Translations under genes and position numbers: made by a program
Assembly: GCA_014983025.1 (NCBI GenBank)
Contig: JADCLP010000005.1
Location: 1 to 64,000, forward strand
DNA length: 64,000 nucleotides
Source of the DNA: Erythrobacteraceae bacterium E2-1 Yellow Sea
GTDB taxonomy: Bacteria > Pseudomonadota > Alphaproteobacteria > Sphingomonadales > Sphingomonadaceae
Direction of reading: 5' to 3'
Shown here: piece by piece, positions 7,202-15,510 of the stretch
How positions within the stretch are numbered: the stretch's first letter is position 1
Layout of the letters: each line of letters begins with the position of its first letter
Notes under the pieces: generated by a model
Databases searched by the model: none
What the model saw: the letters and a program-made list of their open reading frames with translations, nothing else
Told to the model about the DNA's origin: nothing

Positions 7202-8065
7202 TTAATCGGATTTTAAATTCGGCGATTCCGAATTCAATACGGAACTCTTGAGCGACATGACGATGTCTGCAACCAGCGTAGGTTCAAGTTCCCTGTTCCA
7301 GCAAACGTAAGCTGGGAATGCAAAGGCAGGCACGCCTTCGACCTCTCGCAATGACCCGTCCAGAATCCACTTCGCCACCGAACGGCGAGGCATGAAGCCC
7401 GACATGCCATGTTCAATGAGCCAATCGCCAGAACGTCCGCCAAGGTCGAGAATGAGGCCGGACTCAGGTGTAATATCGAGGCGACTGGCAATCTCAACGC
7501 CGATGCCTCGCCCCCATTCGATCCTCACATAGTCTTCGCGCCAGTGCTCAGGATCGCCGCCGGTCACAAGAACCAATTCGTCATCGAAGAGATGTTCCGA
7601 TCCGATGTCCCGACGGAAGACAGGGTCATAGAGGACCACGAGATCGAGAAAGCCCTCAGCGAGATCGCGGTTGAGACGTGCTGACGCTCCACTGGTGACC
7701 CGCCAGGCGATCTCGGGAAAGGAGCTACGAGCGTAACCCAGCCAGTTCATGAGCCGCCGATCCCAGAGGATGTACTGGCCACCGAACGAGATCGACTGCG
7801 TATATTTTTCGGGTAACCCCACCTCATGCCTTGCGACATCAAGCGCACGGACGGCCTGTGTTGCGGGACCGAGAAACTTCTTGCCTGCCGCAGTCAGGCG
7901 GCAACCCCGCTTGTCACGCTCGAACAGCCTTGCACCCAGTCGATGTTCCAACTGCTTGATGCGTTCGGTCACGCTGGAGGGGCTCGCGTGAACACGCTGA
8001 GCCGCTCCGGCGAAGCTCCCGGTATCGGCGGCAGCAAGAAATGTGCGGAGGGTAACAGTATCCAT
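7202..8065 (-). CDS. LysR-family transcriptional regulator
   Basis: 287 residues. The N-terminal winged helix is clear: TLRTFLAAADTGSFAGAAQR, then SSVTERIKQLEHRLGARLF and the family RLTAAGKKFL. The rest is an effector-binding domain (about 90-280) with no identifiable ligand. It is divergent from a four-gene envelope-protein operon beginning at 8166, the usual arrangement for a LysR target, and upstream of the MscS-like gene. Confidence 0.92.
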   Translation of the reverse strand: MDTVTLRTFLAAADTGSFAGAAQRVHASPSSVTERIKQLEHRLGARLFERDKRGCRLTAAGKKFLGPATQAVRALDVARHEVGLPEKYTQSISFGGQYILWDRRLMNWLGYARSSFPEIAWRVTSGASARLNRDLAEGFLDLVVLYDPVFRRDIGSEHLFDDELVLVTGGDPEHWREDYVRIEWGRGIGVEIASRLDITPESGLILDLGGRSGDWLIEHGMSGFMPRRSVAKWILDGSLREVEGVPAFAFPAYVCWNRELEPTLVADIVMSLKSSVLNSESPNLKSD

Positions 8066-8085
8066 TCAATTCGAATAGGCTGAAT
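8064..8085. promoter_or_regulatory. Candidate LysR operator dyad
   Basis: ATTCA-N12-TGAAT, a dyad of the T-N11-A class, lies in the 100-base divergent region and overlaps the LysR start codon. It could serve autorepression and activation of the 8166 operon. The motif is short, so chance is possible. Confidence 0.3.
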
Positions 8086-8165
8086 TTAACGTTCTGACAA
8101 TCCCGTTATGCCGGACACTGGCGGTGCGCTATCTGGCAAAAGTCAATTTCGTCAGGAGACACACA

Positions 8166-8696
8166 ATGAAATCGATCTTCGCAGCCGCCGGTCTGGTTCT
8201 GGCGGCCACCGCAATGCCGGTTACAGCTATCGCCCAGGAGAGCATGCCTGCCCCTGCTATCGTGGTGACGGGCAAATACCAGAAGGACTGGGACAAGGGC
8301 AGCAAGCTCGAAGCGCAGGGCATCAAGGAACTGGAAAAGGCCAAGAAGGACCTAATTGGGTACAGTGCCGATGTCGTGAACGCACAGAACAAGCGCGACA
8401 GTTCGCGTGCACGCTCCGAGAACGCTTCGGCTGAATTCCGCAAGCTTACCGCCAACCCGACCTACTTCAGCGACGCCGCCGAGGCATCGCGCTGGGCACG
8501 CCAGGTAGAAAAGGCCGCTGCCGAGTGGGCCAAGTACGATGATCGTCGCGGCGACGGTCGCGCCGAACTCGACAAGGCCATGAAGAAGCAAAGCAAGGCG
8601 CAGGCCGCAGTCGACAAGGCTCAGGCCAAGATCGATCGCGGACGCACCATGAAGGCGGAAGCCGAAAGGCTCAGCATGCTCAATGGGCGTAGCTAA
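8166..8696 (+). CDS. Secreted coiled-coil protein, first gene of LysR-linked operon
   Basis: 176 residues from ATG 8166 with AGGAG nine bases upstream; the frame is open back to 8124 but without signals. A signal peptide (MKSIFAAAGLVLAATAMPV, cleavage near AIAQE) is followed by a strongly helical, charged Lys/Glu/Ala-rich body, with repeated KAQAAVDKAQAKID-like heptads near the C-terminus. Probably periplasmic. No known family recognised. The next gene starts 24 bases downstream. Confidence 0.75.
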   Translation: MKSIFAAAGLVLAATAMPVTAIAQESMPAPAIVVTGKYQKDWDKGSKLEAQGIKELEKAKKDLIGYSADVVNAQNKRDSSRARSENASAEFRKLTANPTYFSDAAEASRWARQVEKAAAEWAKYDDRRGDGRAELDKAMKKQSKAQAAVDKAQAKIDRGRTMKAEAERLSMLNGRS

Positions 8697-8720
8697 GCCC
8701 GCTTGGCTCGGAGAAGTCTA

Positions 8721-9227
8721 ATGTTCAGGAAGAACAAAATTCTGCCGCTTGTAGAGCAAACGCCAACCAGGTCGCGCCCGAGCGCTGCGGTTGATCACAT
8801 CGCGTCATTTACTGGTATCTTCGTGGTGGCCCTCGGTGTCGCTCAATTGATCGCACCGGTGATGACAGCGCCACTGACAGGTATCGAGCCTGGCACCGCC
8901 GCGGACGTGCTGGGTTTGCAGTGGGCGGCGCTTGGCGCGGTGCTCACACTTGGTGGGTTCCTGCGAACACGCGTCGTTACGATCTTTGCCGCCGAATTCA
9001 TCCTGATCTCGGCACTCGCAGCACTGACGATCCTGGCGATTGAGCTGCAACCCATAGAGAGCCTGCTGATCCATGGCGCAATGGCGGTGATCGGTTTCCT
9101 CAATAGCGGGTTTGCCCGTTTGAGCGACAAGGCCGAACTGAAGAGAGAGCTGCGATTGATGCGCGAGCACGCCAGCATTGTGCGAGAAAGAGACCCTGCC
9201 GCTGAAGGAGATTCCCCCAATGCATGA
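8721..9227 (+). CDS. Four-TM membrane protein of LysR-linked operon
   Basis: 168 residues from ATG 8721 after a GGAGAAG ribosome site. About four hydrophobic helices (FTGIFVVALGVAQLIAPV; LGLQWAALGAVLTLGGFL; FAAEFILISALAALTILA; LLIHGAMAVIGFLNSGF) are followed by a charged cytoplasmic tail. Its 3' end overlaps the next gene by eight bases. Function unknown. Confidence 0.7.
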   Translation: MFRKNKILPLVEQTPTRSRPSAAVDHIASFTGIFVVALGVAQLIAPVMTAPLTGIEPGTAADVLGLQWAALGAVLTLGGFLRTRVVTIFAAEFILISALAALTILAIELQPIESLLIHGAMAVIGFLNSGFARLSDKAELKRELRLMREHASIVRERDPAAEGDSPNA

Positions 9228-9747
9228 CGTTATCGACATTCGTAATCTTGCCTACCGCACCGGCAGTCCCATTGCGGACGTGCAGGAAGCGGGGCGCAAG
9301 CTGTTCGAACAGATTTCAGGCAAGGATTCTGACCTGACAAAGGCCCTGATCGAAGCATCGGACTCCAGCGGCCTTGAACCCCAGCAGGTGCTCTTGATTC
9401 TCAAGGTGATTGCAGAGGATTTCCGCCAACCCATTGCGTCCGAAGCCTCGCCTCTGGTTCCTCCGGTCATTCAAGAACTGGCAGAGCGGACCATTGATCA
9501 GGTCCGGACCACAGCTCACGCGGCGAAGGAAAAGGTTTCCTCCGTCGATCTGTCGACGCTGAAGGACAAGGGCGCGGCCATCGCTTCAAGCGTTCGCGCA
9601 GACATCGCCTCGGTGGACTTGAGCGACATGAAGGGTCGCATCGTCAAGGCTGGAGAGAAGCTGGTGCAGAAGGCAAAGTCTCTGACGCCGGACGATCAAC
9701 CTGCTCCTACCAAGCAAGTCATCTCTCAACGGGTATCCGATGACTAA
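9220..9747 (+). CDS. Hypothetical protein with internal repeat, LysR-linked operon
   Basis: 175 residues from ATG 9220, preceded by AAGGAGATT. No signal peptide or membrane helix. The C-terminal half contains a short repeat (SSVDLSTLKDKGAAIASSV and ASVDLSDMKGRIVKAGEKL) of amphipathic helices, reminiscent of lipid- or membrane-surface-associating proteins. Overlaps genes on both sides by eight bases, so it is clearly part of the operon. Function unknown. Confidence 0.7.
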   Translation: MHDVIDIRNLAYRTGSPIADVQEAGRKLFEQISGKDSDLTKALIEASDSSGLEPQQVLLILKVIAEDFRQPIASEASPLVPPVIQELAERTIDQVRTTAHAAKEKVSSVDLSTLKDKGAAIASSVRADIASVDLSDMKGRIVKAGEKLVQKAKSLTPDDQPAPTKQVISQRVSDD

Positions 9748-10348
9748 CGGTTTCCCGGTGCCCTTCGGGTCGCCCGAGCGCCGGGGCGGCAAGCGCTGGA
9801 GCATGCTCCTGGCGCTTGCCGTTTTCGTGCTCGCTTGCCCCGACCCTGCGTTCGCACAGAGCGGCGAGAAGAATGACAGCGTCGGGGAAGATGCCGTGGA
9901 TGCTGTGACCCAACCGCTGTCTGACTTCAACTTACGCAGCAAGGAGATCCCACTCATCCTGCAGATAGCCCAGGCAGCGCCGTACGACCTCGAAGCGATC
10001 GAAGGCTGCCCTGCGCTCAATACCGAAATCGGTCGGCTCGAAGAAGTGCTCGGGCCTGACGCAGACGCCCCCGCCGACAAGGAAGGCCTCGTCAACAAGG
10101 GTCTCCAGTTGGGAGGAAACGTGCTCGGCGGGTTCATTCCATTTCGTGGGCTGATCCGCCAGATATCGGGCGCAAACGCTGAGCGCGCCAAATGGGAAGC
10201 GGCCATCTATGCCGGAGTAGCGCGGCGAAGCTTTCTCAAGGGTTATGCGAAGGGGCTGAAATGTGCGAGCCCAGAAGAAGCTGCCGTTCAGTCGGCTGAG
10301 GAATTCTTGGGCCTTCCAAGTCCAGATCGGAGCGGAGAACCAGACTGA
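9740..10348 (+). CDS. Secreted hypothetical protein, last gene of LysR-linked operon
   Basis: 202 residues with an N-terminal hydrophobic segment (SMLLALAVFVLACPDPAFAQ) after about 20 basic residues, suggesting a signal peptide with cleavage near AFAQ. The mature part has two Cys and a GGNVLGGFIPFRGLIRQI segment. Its last 61 bases overlap the tail of the opposing traD gene. No family recognised. Confidence 0.7.
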   Translation: MTNGFPVPFGSPERRGGKRWSMLLALAVFVLACPDPAFAQSGEKNDSVGEDAVDAVTQPLSDFNLRSKEIPLILQIAQAAPYDLEAIEGCPALNTEIGRLEEVLGPDADAPADKEGLVNKGLQLGGNVLGGFIPFRGLIRQISGANAERAKWEAAIYAGVARRSFLKGYAKGLKCASPEEAAVQSAEEFLGLPSPDRSGEPD

Positions 10349-10569
10349 TCGACCTCAGCTTCAAACGCCCGCTTTCCCTTGCGCCGGAACAGCACCAGCG
10401 CCTGCTCGCCATCCGGCCCGCGAAGCTTTGCGGCAACAGTGAGAAGCGCGCCGTAGAGCGCGGCGCGATCATCATCGGTCAGATCGACCAGATCGGCCTT
10501 GGCGACCAGGCCGCCCAGTTCGATCAGTTGCCGGGTCCGTTCGCGGCGTTTGACCTGCCATTCGCGCAT
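10288..10569 (-). CDS. traD: Conjugal transfer protein TraD (Ti/sphingomonad type)
   Basis: 93 residues from ATG 10569, 22 bases after the TraC stop. The start MREWQVKRRERTRQLIELGG and the following KADLVDLTDDDRAALYGALL are the hallmark of the small TraD accessory proteins of Ti-like relaxosomes. These are thought to help TraA at oriT. The longer frame upstream is the shadow of TraC. Its 3' end overlaps the tail of the plus-strand operon by 61 bases. Confidence 0.8.
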   Translation of the reverse strand: MREWQVKRRERTRQLIELGGLVAKADLVDLTDDDRAALYGALLTVAAKLRGPDGEQALVLFRRKGKRAFEAEVDQSGSPLRSGLGRPKNSSAD

Positions 10570-10591
10570 GTCGGTTCGCGCCTTTGTCGCT

Positions 10592-10897
10592 TCAAGCCGA
10601 TGCCGTGCCGCCGTCGAGCGGGAGAGTGCCTTCCGGCTGCTGGCGAGGCCTGCTCGCAGTGTCGCGTGACTTGCCCTGAAAGAAGGCTGTGCCGCGCTTG
10701 CGCCAGCCCTCCCCGGTTGCCTTGTCGGCGTTGCTGGCAGCTTCGAGCAGCGCGCCCGCGAGGACATCGGCGTCGAGCGCGTCGGCACCGGTCGCCGTCA
10801 CCAGCGCGCCAAGGTCGCGCAGACGGCGTTCCTTCAACTGCTTTGCCTTCTCGGCCAGGGCCTTCAGTTCCGAATCAAAATCGCGGGGCTTGCGCAT
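10592..10897 (-). CDS. traC: Conjugal transfer protein TraC-type relaxosome accessory
   Basis: 101 residues from ATG 10897, preceded by GGAG at proper spacing. The N-terminal coiled coil (ELKALAEKAKQLKERRLRDL) and the following GALVTATGADALDADVLAGA are typical of the small TraC/TraD-like proteins encoded divergently from traA in sphingomonad plasmids and islands. It likely binds oriT DNA with TraD. Annotation pipelines call such genes either TraC or TraD. Confidence 0.7.
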   Translation of the reverse strand: MRKPRDFDSELKALAEKAKQLKERRLRDLGALVTATGADALDADVLAGALLEAASNADKATGEGWRKRGTAFFQGKSRDTASRPRQQPEGTLPLDGGTASA

Positions 10898-11010
10898 GTG
10901 TTGTCTCCATCCTTGGTGTGATGGAGTCATGATAATGTGGTCGGTAATCCAATGCAGTAAGGTCGCCGGGACAGTGTGATACCGCCTAGTCCCGATCAGG
11001 ATTTTATCAT

Positions 11011-11041
11011 GAGAGGGCGCGCTTATACGTCGTGCCGACGT
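11011..11041. promoter_or_regulatory. Candidate oriT of Ti/RSF1010 type
   Basis: AGGGCGCGCTTATACGTCG followed by TGCCGACGT lies between divergent traC and traA. ACGTCG (11027-11032) and CGACGT (11036-11041) form an inverted repeat next to the GGGCGC nick-region motif recalled from Ti-family and RSF1010 oriT sites. Location and motif agree; nicking is inferred. Confidence 0.6.
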
Positions 11042-11070
11042 GGCGTTTGCGGTGTAACTGGATTGCCGTC

Positions 11071-13956
11071 ATGGCAATCTTTCACTTCAGCGCAAAGGTC
11101 ATCGGGAGGTCGAGCGGACGCAGTGCCGTCGCAGCGGCGGCCTATCGTGCTGGCGAGAGATTGCACGACGAGCGCATCGACCGTGGCCACGACTTCACCA
11201 ACAAGGCAGGCGTTCTTCATTCCGAAGTGATGTTGCCGAAAGGCGCTCCCGAAGCCTTTGCCGACCGGGCCACTTTGTGGAACGCGGTCGAGGCCGCCGA
11301 GAAGCGCAAGGATGCCCAGCTTGCCCGAGAGGTTGAGTTCGCCCTGCCCCGCGAGTTGTCGAAGAAGGACAACATCAAGCTGGCGCGCGAGTTCGTCAAA
11401 GCCGAGTTCGTCGAGAAAGGCATGATCGCCGATCTCAATGTCCATTGGGATATCGGCGAAGACAGGAAGGCCAAGCCCCATGCGCACGTCATGCTGACGA
11501 TGCGCGAGGTGTCCAAGGACGGCTTTGGCGCAAAGGTCCGCGACTGGAACAAGACCGCGCTCATCGAGCAATGGCGTGAACGTTGGGCCACTCATGTGAA
11601 CCGCGCGCTAGCGGAACGCGACATCGATGCGCGGATCGATCACCGCAGCCTGGAAGCGCAGGGCATTGCGCTGGAGCCGCAGGACAAGGTCGGTCCTGCT
11701 GCCTCGCGCATCGGCTGGCGCGGGCTCGAAGCCGAGCGGATTGAGGAACACCGCGCGATTGCGCAGCGCAATGGCGAGCGGATCATCGCTAATCCTGCGC
11801 TGGCACTGGATGCGATCACCCACCAGCAGGCAACCTTCACCAAGCGCGACCTAGCGGCCTTCGTTCACCGGCATAGCGACGGCAAGGAGCAGTTCGACAC
11901 GGCTTTCACTGCAGTGCGCGCATCGCCCGATTTGATCTCCTTGGGTAAGGACGGACGCGGGCAGGATCGGTTCACTTCGCGAGCGATGATCGAGACCGAA
12001 CAGCGCCTGCATCGCGCCGCCGACGCAATGGCGCAGAGCACCAAACACAGCGTCAGCGGCACCCAGCGAAACGCCGCATTGGCCAGCGCCGCAAAGCGCG
12101 GCCTGGTCCTTTCCGGCGAGCAGAAGACCGCCTTCGAGCATGTGACCAACAGCAAGGGCCTTGCCATCGTCGTCGGCTATGCCGGGACCGGCAAAAGCGC
12201 GATGCTGGGCGTGGCGCGGGAGGGATGGGAAAGCGCGGGCTACACCGTGCGCGGTGCAGCCCTATCTGGCATCGCCGCCGAAGGTCTGGAGAACGGCTCC
12301 GGGATCGCATCACGCACCATTGCCAGCCTTGAACATCAGTTGGACAAGGGACGCGAACAGTTCACGTCCCGCGACGTGCTCGTGATCGACGAAGCGGGCA
12401 TGGTCGGCACGCGCCAGATGGAGCGCGTGCTGTCCCGTGCCGCCAAGGCCGGGGCAAAGGTTGTCCTGGTTGGCGACCAGCAACAGCTCCAGGCTATCGA
12501 AGCAGGCGCAGCCTTCCGAGCGATCCACGAGCGCCATGGCGGCGTCGAAATCAGCGAAGTTCGCCGCCAGCTATCGGCGTGGCAGCAGGACGCGACCCGG
12601 CAGCTCGCCACGGGCCGAATCGGCGAAGCGATCGGCACCTATGAAGAACGCGGCATGGTCCATGCCGCCGACACACGCGAGGGAGCGCGCACCGCCTTGA
12701 TCGAACGCTGGGATCAGGAACGGCAGGCCAATCCCGACGATAGCCGTATCATCCTCACCCATACGAATGACGAGGTGCGCGAGCTGAACCAGATGGCGCG
12801 CGAGAAGATGCGCGAGACTGGTGCGCTGGGAGCCGATGCCACGGTTAGCTCTACACGCGGCGAGCGGCAATTTGCATCGGGCGACCGCATCATCTTCCTG
12901 CGCAACGAGCGCGGGCTTGGCGTTAAGAACGGGTCGCTGGGCAGGGTTACAATGGCCAGTCCGCAGAGCATGGCCGTGCGTACCGACGATGGCCGCGAGG
13001 TCGCGTTCGACACCAAGGATTACGCCCATATCGATCATGGCTACGCCGCCACGATCCATAAGGCGCAAGGCATGACGGTGGACCACGCGCATGTGCTCGC
13101 CACACCGGGAATGGACAGCCATTCCGCCTATGTCGCCATGTCACGCCATCGCGATGGGCTGGCGCTGCACTATGGCCGCGATGACTTCGCCGATCAGTCG
13201 AAACTTGTCCGCACTCTCAGTCGTGAGCGCGGGAAGGACATGGCAGGCGATTACAAACCCGAACAGGCCTTCGCCGAACTGCGTGGCATCAGCTTCCGCG
13301 AGCGGATCGTGGAGATGGTTCGGCAGGTGCCCGAACGCGCCAAATCCATCTTCGAAAACTTCCGTCCTCAAGCCCGCCAGCTTGAGCCAATCCCGGCACA
13401 AACAAACACGCAAAACGAACAGCGCCGCGCGGTCGAACGCTATGCCCGCGCGCTTGGCGATATCGGCACGATGCAGGCCCAGGGCTTGCCCGTGCTTCCG
13501 CACCAGAAGGACGCGCTGGAGAAGGCAGGAAAGGCGCTCGACGCGATCCGTCCCCTTGCCGCCACCGATCTTGCCAAGGCGCTGGAGCGGCGTCCTGAAT
13601 TGATTGCAGAGGCCGCTAGCGGGCGCAGCCAGGATGCCATGCGCGCCATGAGACAAGAGGCTGCCGCTCGCACCGATCCCGCGCTGCGATCTGAGCGCTT
13701 TGTCAGCGACTGGCAGGGGCTGAGCGCGGCTCGCAAGCAGCTTGAGCAGCAAGGTGACCGTGCGGGCGCAGCCCGCGTGTCAGCAAAGCTAACTGAACTG
13801 GCGAAGGGGCTTGAACGCGACCCGCAAGTCGAAGCCTTGCTGCGGGGCAAGACCCGCGAACTGGGCATCGATCTGAAGCCGGAACGCAGCATCGCCAATG
13901 AACTGACCGCAACCCTCACCCGCGAGCGCACCCGCGCTTTCGACATGGGCATCTAG
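11071..13956 (+). CDS. traA: Ti-type conjugative relaxase/helicase TraA
   Basis: 961 residues from ATG 11071 (MAIFHFSAKVIGRS). The N-terminal MobA/MobL relaxase domain (1 to about 230) has the HAHVMLTMREV metal-binding histidine motif; a RecD-like helicase follows with Walker A GYAGTGKSAML, Walker B LVIDEAGMV and a C-terminal GYAATIHKAQGMT motif. A long helical C-terminal part ends the protein. It nicks oriT and unwinds the transferred strand. Ti TraA is about 1,100 residues, so this is a slightly short but complete form. DUF6118 follows 10 bases downstream. Confidence 0.95.
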   Translation: MAIFHFSAKVIGRSSGRSAVAAAAYRAGERLHDERIDRGHDFTNKAGVLHSEVMLPKGAPEAFADRATLWNAVEAAEKRKDAQLAREVEFALPRELSKKDNIKLAREFVKAEFVEKGMIADLNVHWDIGEDRKAKPHAHVMLTMREVSKDGFGAKVRDWNKTALIEQWRERWATHVNRALAERDIDARIDHRSLEAQGIALEPQDKVGPAASRIGWRGLEAERIEEHRAIAQRNGERIIANPALALDAITHQQATFTKRDLAAFVHRHSDGKEQFDTAFTAVRASPDLISLGKDGRGQDRFTSRAMIETEQRLHRAADAMAQSTKHSVSGTQRNAALASAAKRGLVLSGEQKTAFEHVTNSKGLAIVVGYAGTGKSAMLGVAREGWESAGYTVRGAALSGIAAEGLENGSGIASRTIASLEHQLDKGREQFTSRDVLVIDEAGMVGTRQMERVLSRAAKAGAKVVLVGDQQQLQAIEAGAAFRAIHERHGGVEISEVRRQLSAWQQDATRQLATGRIGEAIGTYEERGMVHAADTREGARTALIERWDQERQANPDDSRIILTHTNDEVRELNQMAREKMRETGALGADATVSSTRGERQFASGDRIIFLRNERGLGVKNGSLGRVTMASPQSMAVRTDDGREVAFDTKDYAHIDHGYAATIHKAQGMTVDHAHVLATPGMDSHSAYVAMSRHRDGLALHYGRDDFADQSKLVRTLSRERGKDMAGDYKPEQAFAELRGISFRERIVEMVRQVPERAKSIFENFRPQARQLEPIPAQTNTQNEQRRAVERYARALGDIGTMQAQGLPVLPHQKDALEKAGKALDAIRPLAATDLAKALERRPELIAEAASGRSQDAMRAMRQEAAARTDPALRSERFVSDWQGLSAARKQLEQQGDRAGAARVSAKLTELAKGLERDPQVEALLRGKTRELGIDLKPERSIANELTATLTRERTRAFDMGI

Positions 13957-13966
13957 GAGAATCGAC

Positions 13967-14743
13967 ATGGAAGACGGCCCAATCGAAGAAGTGCAACTGG
14001 ACCTCGAAGTAGAGGAACCACCCGCTCTGCAGCCAAAACCAGTACTGGAAGCGGTGGAAGAATTTGATCCGGCAACGGAAGCCTTCGCCCGCCTCGAAGG
14101 CGAAATGGCAATGGTGCGCCATACAGTGCAGAACATGGCCAGGGAGCGAGCCGACATCGTCATCCCGGACTACACTGCAACGCTCGGCCAGATGGCCGAT
14201 CAGCTGGCACATGTCTCCAAGAGGTTGACCGCAATCGGCAGCAAGCCTGCCATCGAGCTGACGCCGGAAGACATTGCAGTCCAGATCAAGCGCGCCTCGC
14301 TCGACATGCTGCGCGACAGCAGCGAACTGTTCCGGCAGGGCCGCAAAGACCTCGACCTTGCAACTGGTCGGCTCGCCGCAATTGTCGGGCGGGTCCGCAC
14401 CGAGGGCGAGCAGAAACGCCAGACATGGCGCTTTGCGGGTATCGGGTTGGCTGCCGGTATGCTGCTTTGGTCGATCCTGCCCGGCACCATCGCGCGGGCC
14501 ATGCCCGAAAGCTGGCAATGGCCCGAATGGATGGCTCGCAAGGCCGTGGGTGAACCGACCATCGTCGAAGCCGGAATACGGTTGATCCGGACTCAGAATC
14601 CAGAGGCTTGGGAGGAACTGGCGGAAGCGCAGCACATCCTCAGCGCAAACCGCGAAGCGTTTGAACGCTGCATCGAAAAGGCGGGGAATGTTGAGCGTTC
14701 AGTCAGATGCGAGTTTCAGATCGAGCCGCAAGGACGCCCATGA
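13967..14743 (+). CDS. DUF6118 family protein
   Basis: 258 residues; AGGAG precedes the ATG. An acidic N-terminus is followed by a helical region (AFARLEGEMAMVRHTVQNMA, IPDYTATLGQMADQLAHVSK), one transmembrane helix (FAGIGLAAGMLLWSILPGTI, about 155-175) and a soluble tail with two Cys. I recognise the layout as DUF6118, found beside traA in sphingomonad mobilisation modules. It probably assists transfer at the membrane, but no function is established to my knowledge. Confidence 0.75.
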   Translation: MEDGPIEEVQLDLEVEEPPALQPKPVLEAVEEFDPATEAFARLEGEMAMVRHTVQNMARERADIVIPDYTATLGQMADQLAHVSKRLTAIGSKPAIELTPEDIAVQIKRASLDMLRDSSELFRQGRKDLDLATGRLAAIVGRVRTEGEQKRQTWRFAGIGLAAGMLLWSILPGTIARAMPESWQWPEWMARKAVGEPTIVEAGIRLIRTQNPEAWEELAEAQHILSANREAFERCIEKAGNVERSVRCEFQIEPQGRP

Positions 14744-14801
14744 AATTCCTATCCATTGGCTTCTAGGTCTCGAATTTTGCTCGATCCCATCTCCAGATGG
14801 G

Positions 14802-15467
14802 TTAGAGCGCTTCCATTCGCAGGTAAGGCAGGCAGGCTGCCTCTATGGTCGCAATTGATGTGTCAATCGCGTCCGACACCTCGTTTTCCTCGCCCGCAGT
14901 GCGCTTGTTGCTGGCGAACAATGCGCGGCGAATCTTGACCGTGAAATCTCGATCGGTGCCGTTGTAGTCGTCAACATAGGCGTCCGCGTATGTCTGCACG
15001 ATATGGAATTGATGGTGCAGCGTCTCGATCGCGTTTTCCAAGTCCTCGCCAAAGAGCGCGCGAGCCATCGGCAGGCAGTCCTCTAGCTTTGTCCGATCAT
15101 CGAGCAGCTGGTTGGCTCGCATGTAATAGGCTTGAGCGGTGATGAGCCGCTTTTGCTTTTCCTCGACGATGCTATCTCGCCATGTCGGCTCGCTGCTGTT
15201 CAATTTTTCCTCGGCAGCTGCCAGCTCGCCCCCAGACATCCACGGCGATCGAAGGTATCCCAGCGCACGCCTCGCATTGTAGGCCGCGTGCAGGATGAGC
15301 TCGGCTTGGTCCCTGTTCCGCTCTGCTAGCTTTTGATGCTTCCAAGCCGACAAGCCCAGCCTGGCGGCTGCATAGACGGCGATCGCCCCTCCAAGCGTTC
15401 CGACACCCTGCATCATCGTGCCGGTGGCGGCCCAATCAATATTCGCCCAAGATTCCACAAGGCACAT
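14802..15467 (-). CDS. TM-anchored helical protein, possible partner of PIN-like protein
   Basis: 221 residues from ATG 15467 (AGGGGCGAG upstream; a GTG at 15473 is also in frame). One hydrophobic N-terminal helix (MMQGVGTLGGAIAVYAAARL) precedes a long charged helical body rich in Glu/Arg/Tyr (AYYMRANQLLDDRTKLED; HHQFHIVQTYADAYVDDY). No known motif. It lies 43 bases downstream of the PIN-like gene on the same strand in the cargo end of element A. Helical TM proteins next to putative nucleases are common in defence loci; that role is only a guess here. Confidence 0.65.
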   Translation of the reverse strand: MCLVESWANIDWAATGTMMQGVGTLGGAIAVYAAARLGLSAWKHQKLAERNRDQAELILHAAYNARRALGYLRSPWMSGGELAAAEEKLNSSEPTWRDSIVEEKQKRLITAQAYYMRANQLLDDRTKLEDCLPMARALFGEDLENAIETLHHQFHIVQTYADAYVDDYNGTDRDFTVKIRRALFASNKRTAGEENEVSDAIDTSIATIEAACLPYLRMEAL

Positions 15468-15510
15468 CGACACTCGCCCCTGAATTGATCGCCTGATTGC
15501 AGCTCTAGCC

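Noticed and set aside
11032..11070. A longer start for TraA
   Set aside because: The extra 13 residues lie within the candidate oriT inverted repeat and are not part of the family; MAIFHFSAK is the usual beginning.
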